NCBI RefSeq assembly: GCF_029784155.1
Contig: NC_073691.1
Coordinates: 27,509,976-27,573,975, forward strand
DNA from: Uranotaenia lowii
Taxonomy: Eukaryota; Arthropoda; Insecta; Diptera; Culicidae
Direction: 5' to 3'
DNA: 64,000 nt
In this document: positions 1 to 13,100 of the stretch, one piece after another
Numbering within the stretch: position 1 is the first letter of the stretch
Layout: each line of letters opens with the position of its first letter
Position numbers and translations under genes: made by a program
Notes under the pieces: model-generated
The model's database searches: none
What the model saw: only the letters and a program-made list of their open reading frames with translations
Told to the model about the DNA's origin: nothing

Positions 1-2915
1 GCCCCAAAATCCCGCTAACTTAGACAACCAAATTACCCCTTGGTGTTTTATTTTTTGTTTACCCAAGCCCTACTTTGATCCAGTTATTTTCACGGCCAGC
101 TGATATCGAATAAACTTCGAAACAACGGAACAGAAGACTCAATTATCGACGACTCGAACAACATATTTATTAGTCCGGGTTCAATTTGTGTGAAAAAAAA
201 GTCTCAGCTATCAACAACCTTGGCGCAACTTGTCAACCATCATTGGCAACAAAGAGAACTCGATCATTCTCAATCGGTATACGGTTGTGTCGAAGAAGTT
301 GTAGCAAACGATAAAACCACGAACAAGCTAAGGCACATAAAATGTTACATGTATCCGGAATACAGAACCATTTTTTTGTGATTTTATTATGACATGGGAG
401 GAATGTGCAAATCTGTACTTCCTTCTTTGTGGTTTGAAATGAAATGAAAGAATAAAAATCCGAACGTCCGTTTACAATTTCCTGGTACTATTAACTAAAC
501 CCCGTCTTTGGTCCGTGATGAGCGACACTTTAGATAAGCTCACACACAGTTCATCAACAAGAAACGGCCGTGCCTAGCTAAATAGTGAGCAAAAGCGAGG
601 ATCTTAAATTGAGAGAGAGAAGAAAAAAAAAGAAGGGGAAACAAAGCGCCGCAATGAGCGACTCCATTCGGCACTAAACGCTCCTCACCTTTTGGCCCGG
701 TGAAGTTGTCATAAAAATCAACAACTTCGACGGCCTTGCCCGTTTTTGACAGTTGCTGAGCTGATGTCATTTTTTGTTCCTGTCGACACTTGAAGGCAGA
801 TACAACAAAGTAGGCTCCGCCGAAAATGCTTATCTTTATCACCAGTGTTTCGTTTCTTTTGCAGGAAACGAATCACTCGTGTGATGGCGTGATTCGTTTT
901 GTTTCTTTTTTTATTGCTTTTCCTTCCAATCCTTTGAATTTGCGGCAACGTATGACTCAATTGTTGTCCCGCAGAACCTTGACCCAAATGATGGGTGCGT
1001 TTCCGGGGGACCAATCAACTAGGAAGGAAAGGCAGACGACGAGACCAAAGGTGTAAAATCCGTTGATAAATGACAGCGCTTTTCCGTTTCGTGTCACCCC
1101 CGAAGTGATTGACACGCTATGTGGCGCACTCTCTCGTGACTTCCGATAAGCGTGTAACATGTTGCTTCGGAGCTGGAAGCGTTCTATTTTTATTGTGTGT
1201 GCCCCAAGGTCACGCGATAACAAAGGAAAGTGGATTATAAATAGTCCTTTTTTGTTATCATAATAATAGAGTCCAGATTGTGGCCTCGGGCAGACCCATG
1301 TAACTTATCGAAAATTCTTTCTATACGCTCAGTGCTGCTCCCTTCTGAGAAGGGGTATCATAACAGGCGACTAAAATAGCTTGTACACCCTCCATGGGGG
1401 TCAATGGTTTGAGTATTCAACAACTTCAACGTCAAATAACATACAAAATTATCAAAGCAACCGTTGTTCGTATTCGCACTGTTGGTATCAATTTCAACAT
1501 ACTTGTTTTTATGAACAAAAAGATTCCCAATTGAGCATTCAATAGATGATTTTCTTCTCGAACAGAGTAAAATTAGAAAAGCAGAGTTTCGGTTTAATTC
1601 AAATTCAAATAATTTTTTTCCGAATGGCAATATATGGTTAATAGTTCGTCCAAAAGGTCAACCAAAATATATTTTTACCATTTAAAGCATTGTAGATGGC
1701 TCTGAAGTACTCACTTCCAACAGATATACTTTTAAAGCAGATTTGTTTTTCCAAGACACACATTGGTTACCATGGCTAGATGTATGAATTTTGTTGCCCC
1801 AACTCGTAAGGTGGCGTTGCGAACATCGAAAGTCCGTATAGAAGAATTAATGTTCGTGGCAAAGCCCACTTCTTTATCTTGAAGTGACGGTATCTTTGCC
1901 TCGGGTAACTTCCATCCCAGTTTGACACAAACTGCAACAATGTTGCCAAATATTTTTTTAATCCTTCAAAATTAATCTGTCAGGAACAAATCCTTCTACC
2001 ACAAACAAGATCACAAATGGTTGTCACATCAAAATTTACACCGATTCGTTTCAAGGTTACCGCAATCCTTGCAAATTTAAAAAGAAACAAACCAAAGCTG
2101 TGCGAAAAGTGGTAATTCCCCGGTGGCGGCGGTGCAAATCCGAATGTAAACAAACCGCAGTGATCGGTTAAAATCCGACAAGCGTATCCAAATGTGCGCG
2201 AAACTTGCCTGCAGCTGCACTTTAATCCTCCAAGCAATGATGATGTGGGTGCATGTGGCGGTCTCCTTTAGACTCGGATCTGATAACGAGTCGAAACGTC
2301 GAAATCCTTTTAACCGCGTGGAGCTGTCAAATCGGAGAGGTATCTCGAGCTTGTTTACTTACACACTTTGGAGGGTTGATTAACATTAGGTTTACGTATT
2401 AATGTTGGAATGTTTGACCGGTGTCAAGGTTGATTGATTCTAAGGTGCCACGGTCTCTTGAATAGATGGCGCAAAATGCCATCTGTGTTAAGATTTGGTT
2501 TTCGGAAAAGATGCTTTTATCGTTTGAATGCTTGATAAATTTTAGAGGCTCTAGTCAAATGATTCCAATTACTTGCCGGCCTTTAGCAGCGTGAAGGTCA
2601 ATGATTTTAACTCAAAATGTGTTAAGATATTCGAAGTTATTTGCAGCCTGGTTTAAGACCTGGTGAATTGTCAAATTTTGACACATATGTAAATTAAGCT
2701 CTCTCTCAGAGCGAAGGTATTCATCTCTCTCGATCTCTAATCATTTTAACACGTTCGTAGCCACGCTCATTTTGGTAGTTTTACTAGCCGGGCCCAAATA
2801 AATCCTCAGAGCAAGAAAAAAAAAGAGAGAGAGTTCCCAGATTTGCAACGTGTAGCTAAACTGAGCGGCTAACTTGAGTAAGAGAGCGTCAAACGTTTTT
2901 TTTTATGTGACGGGC
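1..2915. other. AT-rich stretch, no gene recognised
   Basis: Only short overlapping frames (63-100 codons) on both strands occur here, with no recognisable domain, no consistent splice structure and no long tandem repeat. Short purine runs (GAGAGA-type) occur near 610 and 2820. It is unique-looking intergenic or intronic sequence. Confidence 0.6.
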
Positions 2916-3136
2916 AGAGATGCCAATGTGCCTGATTTTTCCGGATTTGCCTGATTTGAATCTACCTGATTTTTTTTAAAATATGCCTGATTTTTCCTGA
3001 TTTTTGCGAATTGCTGAAGTAAAAAATTGGTCATCATTTTGAGCGAAATTTCCGTTACTTCAACGTAGCCCGATTTAGCCTTATTTTTATTTCAGCAGTT
3101 CCATTTTTCAAAAAAAAAAAAAATGTTGGCAACCCC
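2916..3136. mobile_element. small TGCCA-ended inverted-repeat element (MITE-like)
   Basis: The left end reads AGAGATGCCAATGTGCC and the right end TTGGCAACCCC, giving short imperfect inverted termini around TGCCAA. The body repeats the words CCTGATTTTT and CCTGATTT at least five times. Elements of this build (TTGCCA ends, repeated 'cctgattttt') are common in insect genomes. There is no coding capacity, and the exact ends and target duplication are uncertain. Confidence 0.45.
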
Positions 3137-3383
3137 CCGTCCCCCGAAAATGGCGACGAACGTATTTCAAACTTTCAAGACGTTCTCTCACCTACGAATA
3201 GCTTAGCAATTTTTACGACTCATATCGAAGATGTGTAGGGGGACATGCCCTATTATGCGCCACCTAAACGAATCGCTGATTTTTATGTATTCCACGTACA
3301 AATTGTGTTAAAAATGGGTGTAATCATTGAAGAAAAGTGTTTTCTACAAATGCCTATGATTTTTTATTACTCAAATTGCTATA

Positions 3384-4984
3384 CAGTGAGCGAAATAAGA
3401 ATAGCACCACTATGTGTTTTGCTTGTTAAAATATGAATGTTTGAAAATCACCAAAATTTTCTTCTATAAATTGTTTTGAATTATTTAACGGATAAATCAA
3501 GCATAAGTTTACTTTTTTTGGACGTTGCAATTGGCGATGGGGACCAAAACTATGGAAAAAGGGTGCGAAATAAGAATAGGACCACTTGTGTTTTTCATCG
3601 AAAACAAGATTATTTCTAAAAATTTACCGTGTAAAAGTGAATAATAATGCTTCTACGAATTATTTGAATAGATAACTATATTTTAAGGAGTTTTCTAGGA
3701 TTTCAAAAATTTTCAAAGGTATTAAAAGGGGGTTTTAATAAATGCTCCTCTAGCGTTTAGGAATTTGATACTTGAGCTATAATACTTTATCAAACTGCTT
3801 TATTTCTTCATTATCATTCATAAGTATGATGCAAATTGACGAAACATCGATTTGAGGCTGAATTTGAATAAAAAAAACAGGCTTCAAATTAAAAAATACT
3901 AATGTTTTTAAATAGTCAAACGCTATTTCTCTAGTTTCAAGTCTTAGATGGCAGCACTATCTTGCAATTAAATCGAATTGATACCCATTTTCGTATATTT
4001 GGGATTAATTCAGGTGTGCTGGATGATTTTGGTCAAGAAATAAGTACTTGGTACCGTGTGACCGCCTTGGAAATTATAAGTTCACAATATCAAAAAATTA
4101 AAATTTCATCAAGTACCGATAAAAGTGAATTTCTTGGACCAATAATCAGAATGATTTTGTACTTTTTGATGGAGCTTGATGAATCAGATAACTAGCAGTA
4201 TTATTGATATGATTTTAAATTGAATCGGAAGTTGAGATGAGCAGGAATTTTGGCGGTAGTATATTCTTGTGCTGGTGATTTTTTTTGCAAATTCGGAAAA
4301 GATGTCTGCAGCGTGAACTCCAACAAAAGTGTGTTGGAAAACTGCCTCGAAATGATGAATATGGGCCTCAATAAGCCTGAAAAATAAATAATGAGACTTA
4401 ATTTGGTTTTAACGGCAAGATAGTGCTGCCATCTATGACTTGAAACTGGAAAAAGTGATGTTTACTGAAAAAAAATCTAAGTTTATGAATTTCAACCTGT
4501 TTTTTCCCGATTTAAAATAAACCAAAAATGTTTGATTCATCATTTCACGTCATTTTAATGAAAAAAATAAGTAGTTTGGTGAAGAATTACAGCTCAAATA
4601 TCAAATTCCTTAGTTCTAGAAGAGCATCTCTAAAACACCATTTCAAAACCATTGAAAATCTTTGGAATTCTAGAAAACTCCTTAAAATGCAGTTATCTAT
4701 TCAAATAATTCATAGAAGCAATATTATTCACTTTTAAATGTTAAATTTTTAGAAATAATCTTGTTTTTGTTGAAAGACACAAGTGGTCCTATTCTTATTT
4801 CGCACCCTTTTTCCATAGTTTTGGTCCTCAACGCCAATTGCAACGTCCAAAAAAAGTAAACTTATGCTTGATTTATCCGTTAAACAATTCAAAGCAATTT
4901 ATAGAAGAAAATTTTGGTGATTTTCAAACATTCATATTTTATCAAGCAAAACACATAGTGGTGCTATTCTTATTTCGCTCACTG
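3384..4984. mobile_element. long-inverted-repeat Tc1/mariner-type foldback element
   Basis: Termini CAGTGAGCGAAATAAGAATA and its reverse complement are flanked by TA (3382-3383, 4985-4986). The arms are unusually long, about 575-590 bp each (roughly 3384-3970 and 4412-4984). They can be followed by eye through paired words such as GATGGCAGCACTATCTTGC against GCAAGATAGTGCTGCCATC-type sequence at about 3948 and 4415. The central loop of about 440 bp has a 77-codon frame (3962-4195) without a transposase motif. CAGTG ends plus TA duplication point to the Tc1/mariner superfamily. The element is non-autonomous. It lies inside the 3238-5694 element, so it is the younger of the two. Confidence 0.85.
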
Positions 4985-5039
4985 TAGTTGTTTCAAAAAC
5001 TGGATTTTTAAAAACCATATTCAAAGCCACAGAACAAAA

Positions 5040-5080
5040 CTGTGTATTCAATACGCGCCACTGTGTATTCAATACGCGCC
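5040..5080. repeat. 21-bp tandem duplication
   Basis: TGTGTATTCAATACGCGCCA occurs twice, 21 bp apart (starting at 5041 and 5062), just right of the nested foldback element. It carries the GCGCC word that recurs near the ends of the host transposon, so it may be a duplicated subterminal binding site. Confidence 0.8.
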
Positions 5081-5696
5081 AAGCAGCCGAACACACCCGA
5101 GAGCAGCCGAAGACCGAAAACACACCAATACTTGCAGACACTTTGACTGAAAAGAAAATCAAAATGGACTAATCAAAATTAAAAAAAAAAAATGAAAAAT
5201 TGATTTTTTGGGCTGAATTAACACTCAAAACATGGTTTTACACTTTTTGTTCATTATCAATGAAAATTGGCCTTTTTGAAAAATCAATGCTTTTTTCAGC
5301 CTACTACGATTGGCGCGTTATAACGAGCGCATGGGCCGTGATAGAACATACCCATAAAAAGCATAGCTTTGCGAGTTCAGTATGATTTTTTTGCATAAAA
5401 TCATAGTTTATATTCTCTTCTATCGATGTGTCAGAAAATATTGACTTATTCGTTTTTCTCTGCTTGGTGACACCTTATTGAAAGTGTTTTAAAATTTAGA
5501 TCGAAATGAAGAAAAACCTAAATTGTGAAATTATCACGACACAGGGGCATTTTAAGGAAAAAATCATACTTGCCATGACCAATCACAGCATTTAAAACAA
5601 ATTGGTAATATTTTGCAGGCTTAAAATGTTTCAGATTCTTCAAAACAAGGGTGGCGCGTATTAGCCACATGGGGCGTTATATGAACTTTTCCCCTA

Positions 5697-6319
5697 CGTG
5701 CTACAGATAATGTCAAAAAAATCCCTTTTGGGATCTTTTATTCAGGGGTCATCAACAGCGCACATATACATCACTTTGACAATAATAACGCACAAAGATT
5801 TTCCACACAGCAGTTAATCATATAATTTACAAGCTCTTGGTTTGACACAAGCACGCATGACTTTCTGGTCCAAAGTTTTGTCCACCGGACCCGGTTTCCG
5901 CCCACATTTTTTTCTGTCCACGAAGCTGATTTCCTCTCCATACTTCCGAATCGAATTTCAGACCACTCTAATGCTTACTGTTGTGATTTTACAATGCTTA
6001 CGAACTTTCAATTCAGAGATTCATTCAGACACGTCTGTCTCTCAGAAGAATAGATCAATGATTGACTTTGTTTTGTATGTTCTGTCTTGTGTGGTAAAAA
6101 AAACAAACTTTGCCATGGAAATTTATTTTATTGTATACATCTCCAGTGTTGCCAAACTCAACTATTATTATAATTTTTTAATTTTTTTTTTTTCTGCATA
6201 TCCTTTTTTCATCTCTATATTCCTTCTCATCTCTATTCTCGATAGAAACTTTTATTTACTGACTCATGTTTTTCTCTTGAATAAAATTTTATTTTTCGAA
6301 TACCCTTTATCTCAATTCA
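5697..6319. other. T-rich unique stretch, no gene supported
   Basis: It contains most of a 178-codon plus-strand frame (5842-6378), the longest frame in the window outside tandem repeats. The frame is rich in F, I, L and S because the DNA is T-rich, matches no family I know, and runs into the 80-bp minisatellite at its end. I treat it as chance. Confidence 0.4.
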
Positions 6320-7630
6320 GCAGCTTGGAAAATCTGCGCTTCCTAAGCCAATCCGTCTTTTTCTACCGGAAGGCCTAATCAAAACAAACAATAAGCAGCA
6401 GCAGCTTTAAAATTATGTGCTTCATAAGCCAATTCCGTCTTTTTTTTCCACCGGAAGGTCAAATCATATCAAACAATCAGCAGCAGCATCCTTGACAATC
6501 TGCGCTTCTTAAGCCAATCCGTCTTTTTCCACCGGAAGGCCAAATCAAAACAAACAATCTGCAGCTACAGCTAAATCAACTAAGCAGCTGAATCTGCGCT
6601 TCCTAAGAAAAATTTCGATTTTTACATCGGTATTCCAAATTAAAAAAAAACAATTAGCAACAGCAGCAGCCTTAAAAACCTACGTCTGTTAAGCCAATCC
6701 GTCTTTTCCATCATAAGGCCAAATCAAAGCAAACAACCAGCAGCAGCAGCCTTAGGTCCTCCGCTTCCTAAGCCAATTCCGTTTTTTTCCAACGGAAGAC
6801 GAATCAAACAATAACCAGTTTCAAAAATCTGCGCTTCCTTAGCCGATTCCGTTTTTTCCAATGTAAGGCAAAATTAAAACTAACAATAGGCAGCAGCTGC
6901 TTTAAAATTATGTGTTTCGTAAGCCAATTACGTCTTTTTCCAACGGAAGGCCAAATTATAGCCAAAATCAGCAGCAGCAGCTCTAAACATCTGCGCTTCA
7001 TAAGTCAATTCCGCTTTTTCCACTAGAGAGCCTTATCAAACCAAACAATCAGCAGCAACAGCAGTCTTAAAAATCTGCGCTTTTTAAGCCCATCCGTCTT
7101 TTTTCACCGGAAGGCCAAATCATAACAAACAATGACAGCAGCAGGCTTAAAAATCTGCGCTTCCTAAGCCAATCCCGGTTTTTTTTTTTCAGAGAAAGGC
7201 AAAATAAAAACTAACAATCAGCAGCAGCAGCCTTAAAATCTGCGTCTATTAAACCAATCCGTCTTTTTCCACCGGAAGGCCAAATGAAAACAAAAACAGG
7301 CAGCAGCAGCCTTAAAATCTGCGCCCGCTAAGCCAATCCGTCTATTTCAGTGGAAGGTCAAATCATAACAAACAATCACCAGCCTTTAAAATCTGCGCTT
7401 CCTAAGCCAATTCCGTCTTTTTCCAGAAGCTTAATAAGAATCAATTTTGTTCGTAGCAGCAGCCTTAGAACCTGCGCTCCCTGTGTCAATCCGTCTTTCT
7501 ACCGGAGGCCAAATATTTTTTTTTTTTTCAAAGCAGCAGCTTTAAACATCTGCGCACCCTGTACCAATCCGGGTTTCTACCGGAGGTCGAATCAGAAACA
7601 AATTTTTCGTAACATCAGCCTTAACATTTT
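6320..7630. repeat. about 80-bp minisatellite, roughly 15-16 diverged copies
   Basis: Each unit has the same order of words: AATCTGCGCTTCCTAAGCC, then AATCCGTCTTTTTCCACCGG, then AAGGCCAAATCAAAACAAAC, then a CAGCAGCAG stretch. Unit starts fall near 6330, 6413, 6497, 6590, 6682, 6757, 6830, 6907, 6990, 7073, 7153, 7238, 7317, 7394, 7472 and 7547. Divergence increases toward the right, where units shorten. The CAG tracts vary from one to four triplets per unit. Confidence 0.9.
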
Positions 7631-8429
7631 TTTTATCAGTTCAATAATTGATAATATAGTTATGTAGATATCAGAATACCAAAAATGATAGAAAAAATAT
7701 ATACTTCAAGTAATTCTACTTGAACAGTTAATTTAACCGTAATTATAGTTGAATCAACCATAGTCCAAAAACAGACTTTAATCATTTTATAAAAAAAATC
7801 GCTTGAAAATATACAACAAATTCTATTCTTTCTCAACGTAATCATTTCTACCAAAAATTTCAAATTTTGGTCGATCATGATCTTGTTTACAGCTAGTTAA
7901 AAATATCTCTTTTTTTTAAATAAATACAATGAAAGGCACAGCACGCTGTGCACATCACGTGGAGCCGCCCTAAAATTGTTTCGAACATACAAATGAAGAC
8001 GTTTCCACAACAACTCAATTAGACGAGATGCATTACGTACTAATATCTATGAATAAGCGGCAAACCGCGTTAATTGTCAATTGGCTCACTTGTCGATCAT
8101 TAACGACCGAAAGCCCGAATCTTACACCCGAGGGACGATGACCATCAACAAAAAAAAACTGTTCAGCAGAGCACTTTTGAATCCGTGCCTAACTGTTGTA
8201 GGGTTGCATAAGCTCAAGCGTACTTGAAAAGTTTGCAAGCCTACCCAGGGGCACTCCTTTTAATCTTAACGAGATATATCGAGCATGATTTAACACAATC
8301 AGAAAGCTGCGATGCTGATTGTTCAAAATTAACGCAAACCACAAGAGGTCCGGTTTGTTCGAGTCTTTTGTTGAAAGCACGAAGTTGAGAGGCTTCTTTT
8401 CTCACTTTGAGAGTCTGAAGAAATTACAA

Positions 8430-8484
8430 ATGGCGATCCTGCCACATTGTTAGAATAGCCAAACAAAACTGGCAGGATCGCCAT
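8430..8484. repeat. hairpin with perfect 15-bp arms (ATGGCGATCCTGCCA)
   Basis: ATGGCGATCCTGCCA (8430-8444) is matched exactly by its reverse complement at 8470-8484, with a 25-bp loop. The arms are GC-rich within AT-rich surroundings. The core ATGGCGA resembles the CATGGCGACC words of the hairpins at 15802 and 40405. Confidence 0.85.
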
Positions 8485-9725
8485 GTGTTTTCGAAACTTA
8501 AATTTGTATGGACTTATTATGCCATGACAATGTCATTGGAGTCTTAATAACTTAAAAATAAAATTGAAAACAAAAGTGTACTTAATTGCGAGAATGAGGA
8601 AGGAAATTCTAAATCAAACGTCAACGAATTTGACCTCTGTCAAAACCAAACAAAAAAGTCTTAAATATGCCCAGGGCACATGGATCAAGTATTTAATATT
8701 TTAACGACGCCTGTCGGCTTGTATGGAAATCGTTATGCCACAAATCATAAACCGGGAGGAATAAAGTCCGATGCCGCCGCCATCATGCATCAGTCGGTTG
8801 ACAACACAAGACAAGACAAGTGTGTTTATGTTTTACCTTTTCGGAACTTTGTACGAACATTTGCCTACCCTTCGCGGGTCCAAAATTGGAAGCCGCGCGA
8901 CCATCTGTGTCGATTTCAATGGTCTCCATCCCAGCAGAAACAAGATGCAATAAATGTTTAATTTTCTGCCTTCTTTTAAGCTTTGATTTAATTACTACGA
9001 ACGATGATGATGATCAGAGGACATGCGACCGCTTATTTTGAAGGTCGCGAATCCATAAATATTGACCCCATCTGTTGAAGTTTCTTTTTTTTTTAAAGTT
9101 CCATTTCCTTCCATCTATTTAAGCCTAGCTTTGTCTTTCTGCGACAGCGACGAAGAGATTAGTTTCGGACAAATTTAGCCTAAACGATTTCCGAAAATAT
9201 TAGACCCCACAACAGTTCGCCAAAACCACCCGGAGGCTAGTTATTAATTTGCTGGCCCCTTTAAAAATGTTAGGAGGAGCGACATTTATGAAACAAATAG
9301 CTTCAAGTTGAACAATTTTTCAATTTTATGTTTCGAAGCTAAATGGAAAGGACAAGGTTGCTTCCGATTGAAAAACATTCGTTTGGAGTTGTGGGAATCA
9401 ATCCTAGAAGACTTATTAAATAGAATTGATAAGTAAAACTTCAAAAAATATCTGTCAGATTCCTTGAAAAAGATTAAAAAAGATTATCGAATCGTCAAAT
9501 GAAACTATAAACTTTGCAGAAAAAAATCGCTTAAAAACTTTGAAATTTCGATTCCAAGCCCATATGAGAGAAAATATTTCAGATAAAATATTTGAAAGAA
9601 CAGTGAATAGATTGCACTTTAAATAACCGGTAAATAAGTCTAAAATAAACAACGTAACGATAGCAATCTCAAATCGGACAAAAAAAATCGAAACGGGTTT
9701 GCTACACAAAAACCATTTTATCGGA

Positions 9726-9741
9726 GGCACACGCGTGTGCC
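9726..9741. repeat. 16-bp perfect palindrome
   Basis: GGCACACGCGTGTGCC is self-complementary over all 16 bases and contains overlapping CACGCGTG. It could be a dimeric bHLH-type binding site, but the sequence alone shows only the symmetry. Confidence 0.7.
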
Positions 9742-10182
9742 ACTCGATTGGATCGCCAAAAGAAAACTCCGACGAATAATTATTCCGAACGCAAAACGCG
9801 TTTCACAAATCACACCTACGCTCGGGGCTGATGAATTTTGGAAGACGAGCAGAAAATTTATTCAATCGAAAGAAGAAAAAAAACGAACGGTTGAAAACAA
9901 CCCCAAACTGTTAACGTATGCAAATTGGAAAATGGAGATTCGTTTAGACAGAAATAACCTATCACTTTGAAATTTTTTTCGATTTGAATTCTAGCATTCC
10001 GATGGAATTTAAAGCGTGGTTTTGCGAACCCATCTATTGGTTTTTAATCGTCATTTATCACATCGTTTAGCTTAAAAGTGGCGACAACTGGGAGATTTTT
10101 TTTACTTGGATGCCAAAGATTCCAAGAATTATAAATCTGAAACCAAATAAAAAAAAACTGAAAATTGTTTTGGAAAAACCTA

Positions 10183-13100
10183 AGAATCTAATCTCAAATC
10201 TGAAATCTGAATCTGAAATTCAGATTTCAGATTTCGAATTCTAATCTGATCTAATCTAATTTCTAATCTGAATCTGAAATCTGAATCTGAATCTGAATCT
10301 GAAATCTGAATCTGAAATCTGAATCTGAAATCTGAATCTGAAATCTGAATCTGAAATCTGAATCTGAAATCTGAATCTGAAATCTGAATCTGAAATCTGA
10401 ATCTGAAATCTGAATCTGAAATCTGAATCTGAGATCTGAATCTGAAATCTGAATCTGAAATCTGAATCTGAAATCTGAATCTGAAATCTGAATCTGAAAT
10501 CTGAATCTGAAATCTGAATCTGAAATCTGAATCTGAAATCTGAATCTGAAATCTGAATCTGAAATCTGAATCTGAAATCTGAATCTGAAATCTGAATCTG
10601 AAATCTGAATCTGAAATCTGAATCTGAAATCTGAATCTGAAATCTGAATCTGAAATCTGAATCTGAAATCTGAATCTGAAATCTGAATCTGAAATCTGAA
10701 TCTGAAATCTGAATCTGAAATCTGAATCTGAAATCTGAATCTGAAATCTGAATCTGAAATCTGAATCTGAAATCTGAATCTGAAATCTGAATCTGAAATC
10801 TGAATCTGAAATCTGAATCTGAAATCTGAATCTGAAATCTGAATCTGAAATCTGAATCTGAAATCTGAATCTGAAATCTGAATCTGAAATCTGAATCTGA
10901 AATCTGAATCTGAAATCTGAATCTGAAATCTGAATCTGAAATCTGAATCTGAAATCTGAATCTGAAATCTGAATCTGAAATCTAAATCTGAAATCTGAAT
11001 CTGAAATCTGAATCTGAAATCTGAATCTGAAATCTGAATCTGAAATCTGAATCTGAAATCTGAATCTGAAATCTGAAATCTGAATCTGAATCTAAAATCT
11101 GAATCTGAAATCTGAATCTGAAATCTGAATCTGAAATCTGAATCTGAATCTGAAATCTGAATCTGAATCTGAAATCTGAATCTGAAATCTGAATCTGAAA
11201 TCTGAATCTGAAATCTGAATCTGAAATCTGAATCTGAAATCTGAATCTGAAATCTGAATCTGAAATCTGAATCTGAAATCTGAATCTGAAATCTGAATCT
11301 GAAATCTGAATCTGAAATCTGAATCTGAAATCTGAATCTGAAATCTGAATCTGAAATCTGAATCTGAAATCTGAATCTGAAATCTGAATCTGAAATCTGA
11401 ATCTGAAATCTGAATCTGAAATCTGAATCTGAAATCTGAATCTGAAATCTGAATCTGAAATCTGAATCTGAAATCTGAATCTGAAATCTGAATCTGAAAT
11501 CTGAATCTGAAATCTGAATCTGAAATCTGAATCTGAAATCTGAATCTGAAATCTGAATCTGAAATCTGAATCTGAAATCTGAATCTGAAATCTGAATCTG
11601 AAATCTGAATCTGAAATCTGAATCTGAAATCTGAATCTGAAATCTGAATCTGAAATCTGAATCTGAAATCTGAATCTGAAATCTGAATCTGAAACATGAA
11701 ATCTGAATCTGAAATCTGAAATCTGAATCTGAAATCTGAATCTGAAATCTGAATCTGAAATCTGAATCTGAAATCTGAATCTGAAATCTGAATCTGAAAT
11801 CTGAATCTGAAATCTGAATCTGAAATCTGAATCTGAAATCTGAATCTGAAATCTGAATCTGAAATCTGAATCTGAAATCTGAATCTGAAATCTGAATCTG
11901 AAATCTGAATCTGAAATCTGAATCTGAAATCTGAATCTGAGATCTGAATCTGAAATCTGAATCTGAAATCTGAATCTGAAATCTGAATCTGAAATCTGAA
12001 TCTGAAATCTGAATCTGAAATCTGAATCTGAAATCTGAATCTGAAATCTGAATCTGAAATCTGAATCTGAAATCTGAATCTGAAATCTGAATCTGAAATC
12101 TGAATCTGAAATCTGAATCTGAATCTGAAATCTGAATCTGAAATCTGAATCTGAAATCTGAATCTGAAATCTGAATCTGAAATCTGAATCTGAAATCTGA
12201 ATCTGAAATCTGAATCTGAAATCTGAATCTGAAATCTGAATCTGAAATCTGAATCTGAAATCTGAATCTGAAATCTGAATCTGAAATCTGAATCTGAAAT
12301 CTGAATCTGAAATCTGAATCTGAAACATGAAATCTGAATCTGAAATCTGAAATCTGAATCTGAAATCTGAATCTGAAATCTGAATCTGAAATCTGAATCT
12401 GAAATCTGAATCTGAAATCTGAATCTGAAATCTGAATCTGAAATCTGAATCTGAAATCTGAATCTGAAATCTGAATCTGAAATCTGAATCTGAAATCTGA
12501 ATCTGAAATCTGAATCTGAAATCTGAATCTGAAATCTGAATCTGAAATCTGAATCTGAAATCTGAATCTGAAATCTGAATCTGAAATCTGAATCTGAAAT
12601 CTGAATCTGAAATCTGAATCTGAAATCTGAATCTGAAATCTGAATCTGAAATCTGAATCTGAAATCTGAATCTGAAATCTGAATCTGAAATCTGAATCTG
12701 AAATCTGAATCTGAAATCTGAATCTGAAATCTGAATCTGAAATCTGAATCTGAAATCTGAATCTGAAATCTGAATCTGAAATCTGAATCTGAAATCTGAA
12801 TCTGAAATCTGAATCTGAAATCTGAATCTGAAATCTGAATCTGAAATCTGAATCTGAAATCTGAATCTGAAATCTGAAATCTGAATCTGAAATCTGAATC
12901 TGAAATCTGAATCTGAAATCTGAATCTGAAATCTGAATCTGAAATCTGAATCTGAAATCTGAATCTGAAATCTGAATCTGAAATCTGAATCTGAAATCTG
13001 AATCTGAAATCTGAATCTGAAATCTGAATCTGAAATCTGAATCTGAAATCTGAATCTGAAATCTGAATCTGAAATCTGAATCTGAAATCTGAATCTGAAA

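Larger units (their letters stand above)
3238..5694. mobile_element. TA-flanked GGGG-ended DNA transposon, interrupted by a nested element
   Basis: The left end is TA|GGGGGACATGCCCTATTA and the right end is ATGAACTTTTCCCC|TA, with TA duplicated at 3236-3237 and 5695-5696. Subterminal words with GCGCC/GGCGC cores recur near both ends (about 3254, 5054, 5075, 5313, 5652). Removing the nested 3384-4984 element and its TA leaves about 854 bp with no transposase, so this is non-autonomous. The architecture resembles the elements at 45058-46012 and 49044-56971. The TIR pairing is imperfect; the TA flanks are clear. Confidence 0.6.
7631..10182. other. unique AT-rich stretch, no gene supported
   Basis: Frames are short (at most 93 codons), overlap in several frames, and show no domain. 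Apart from the hairpin at 8430-8484 and the palindrome at 9726-9741 I see no structure. Confidence 0.5.

Noticed and set aside
5842..6378. 178-codon plus-strand frame that looks membrane-like
   Set aside because: Hydrophobicity follows from T-rich DNA, no family is recognised, and the last third enters the 80-bp minisatellite.
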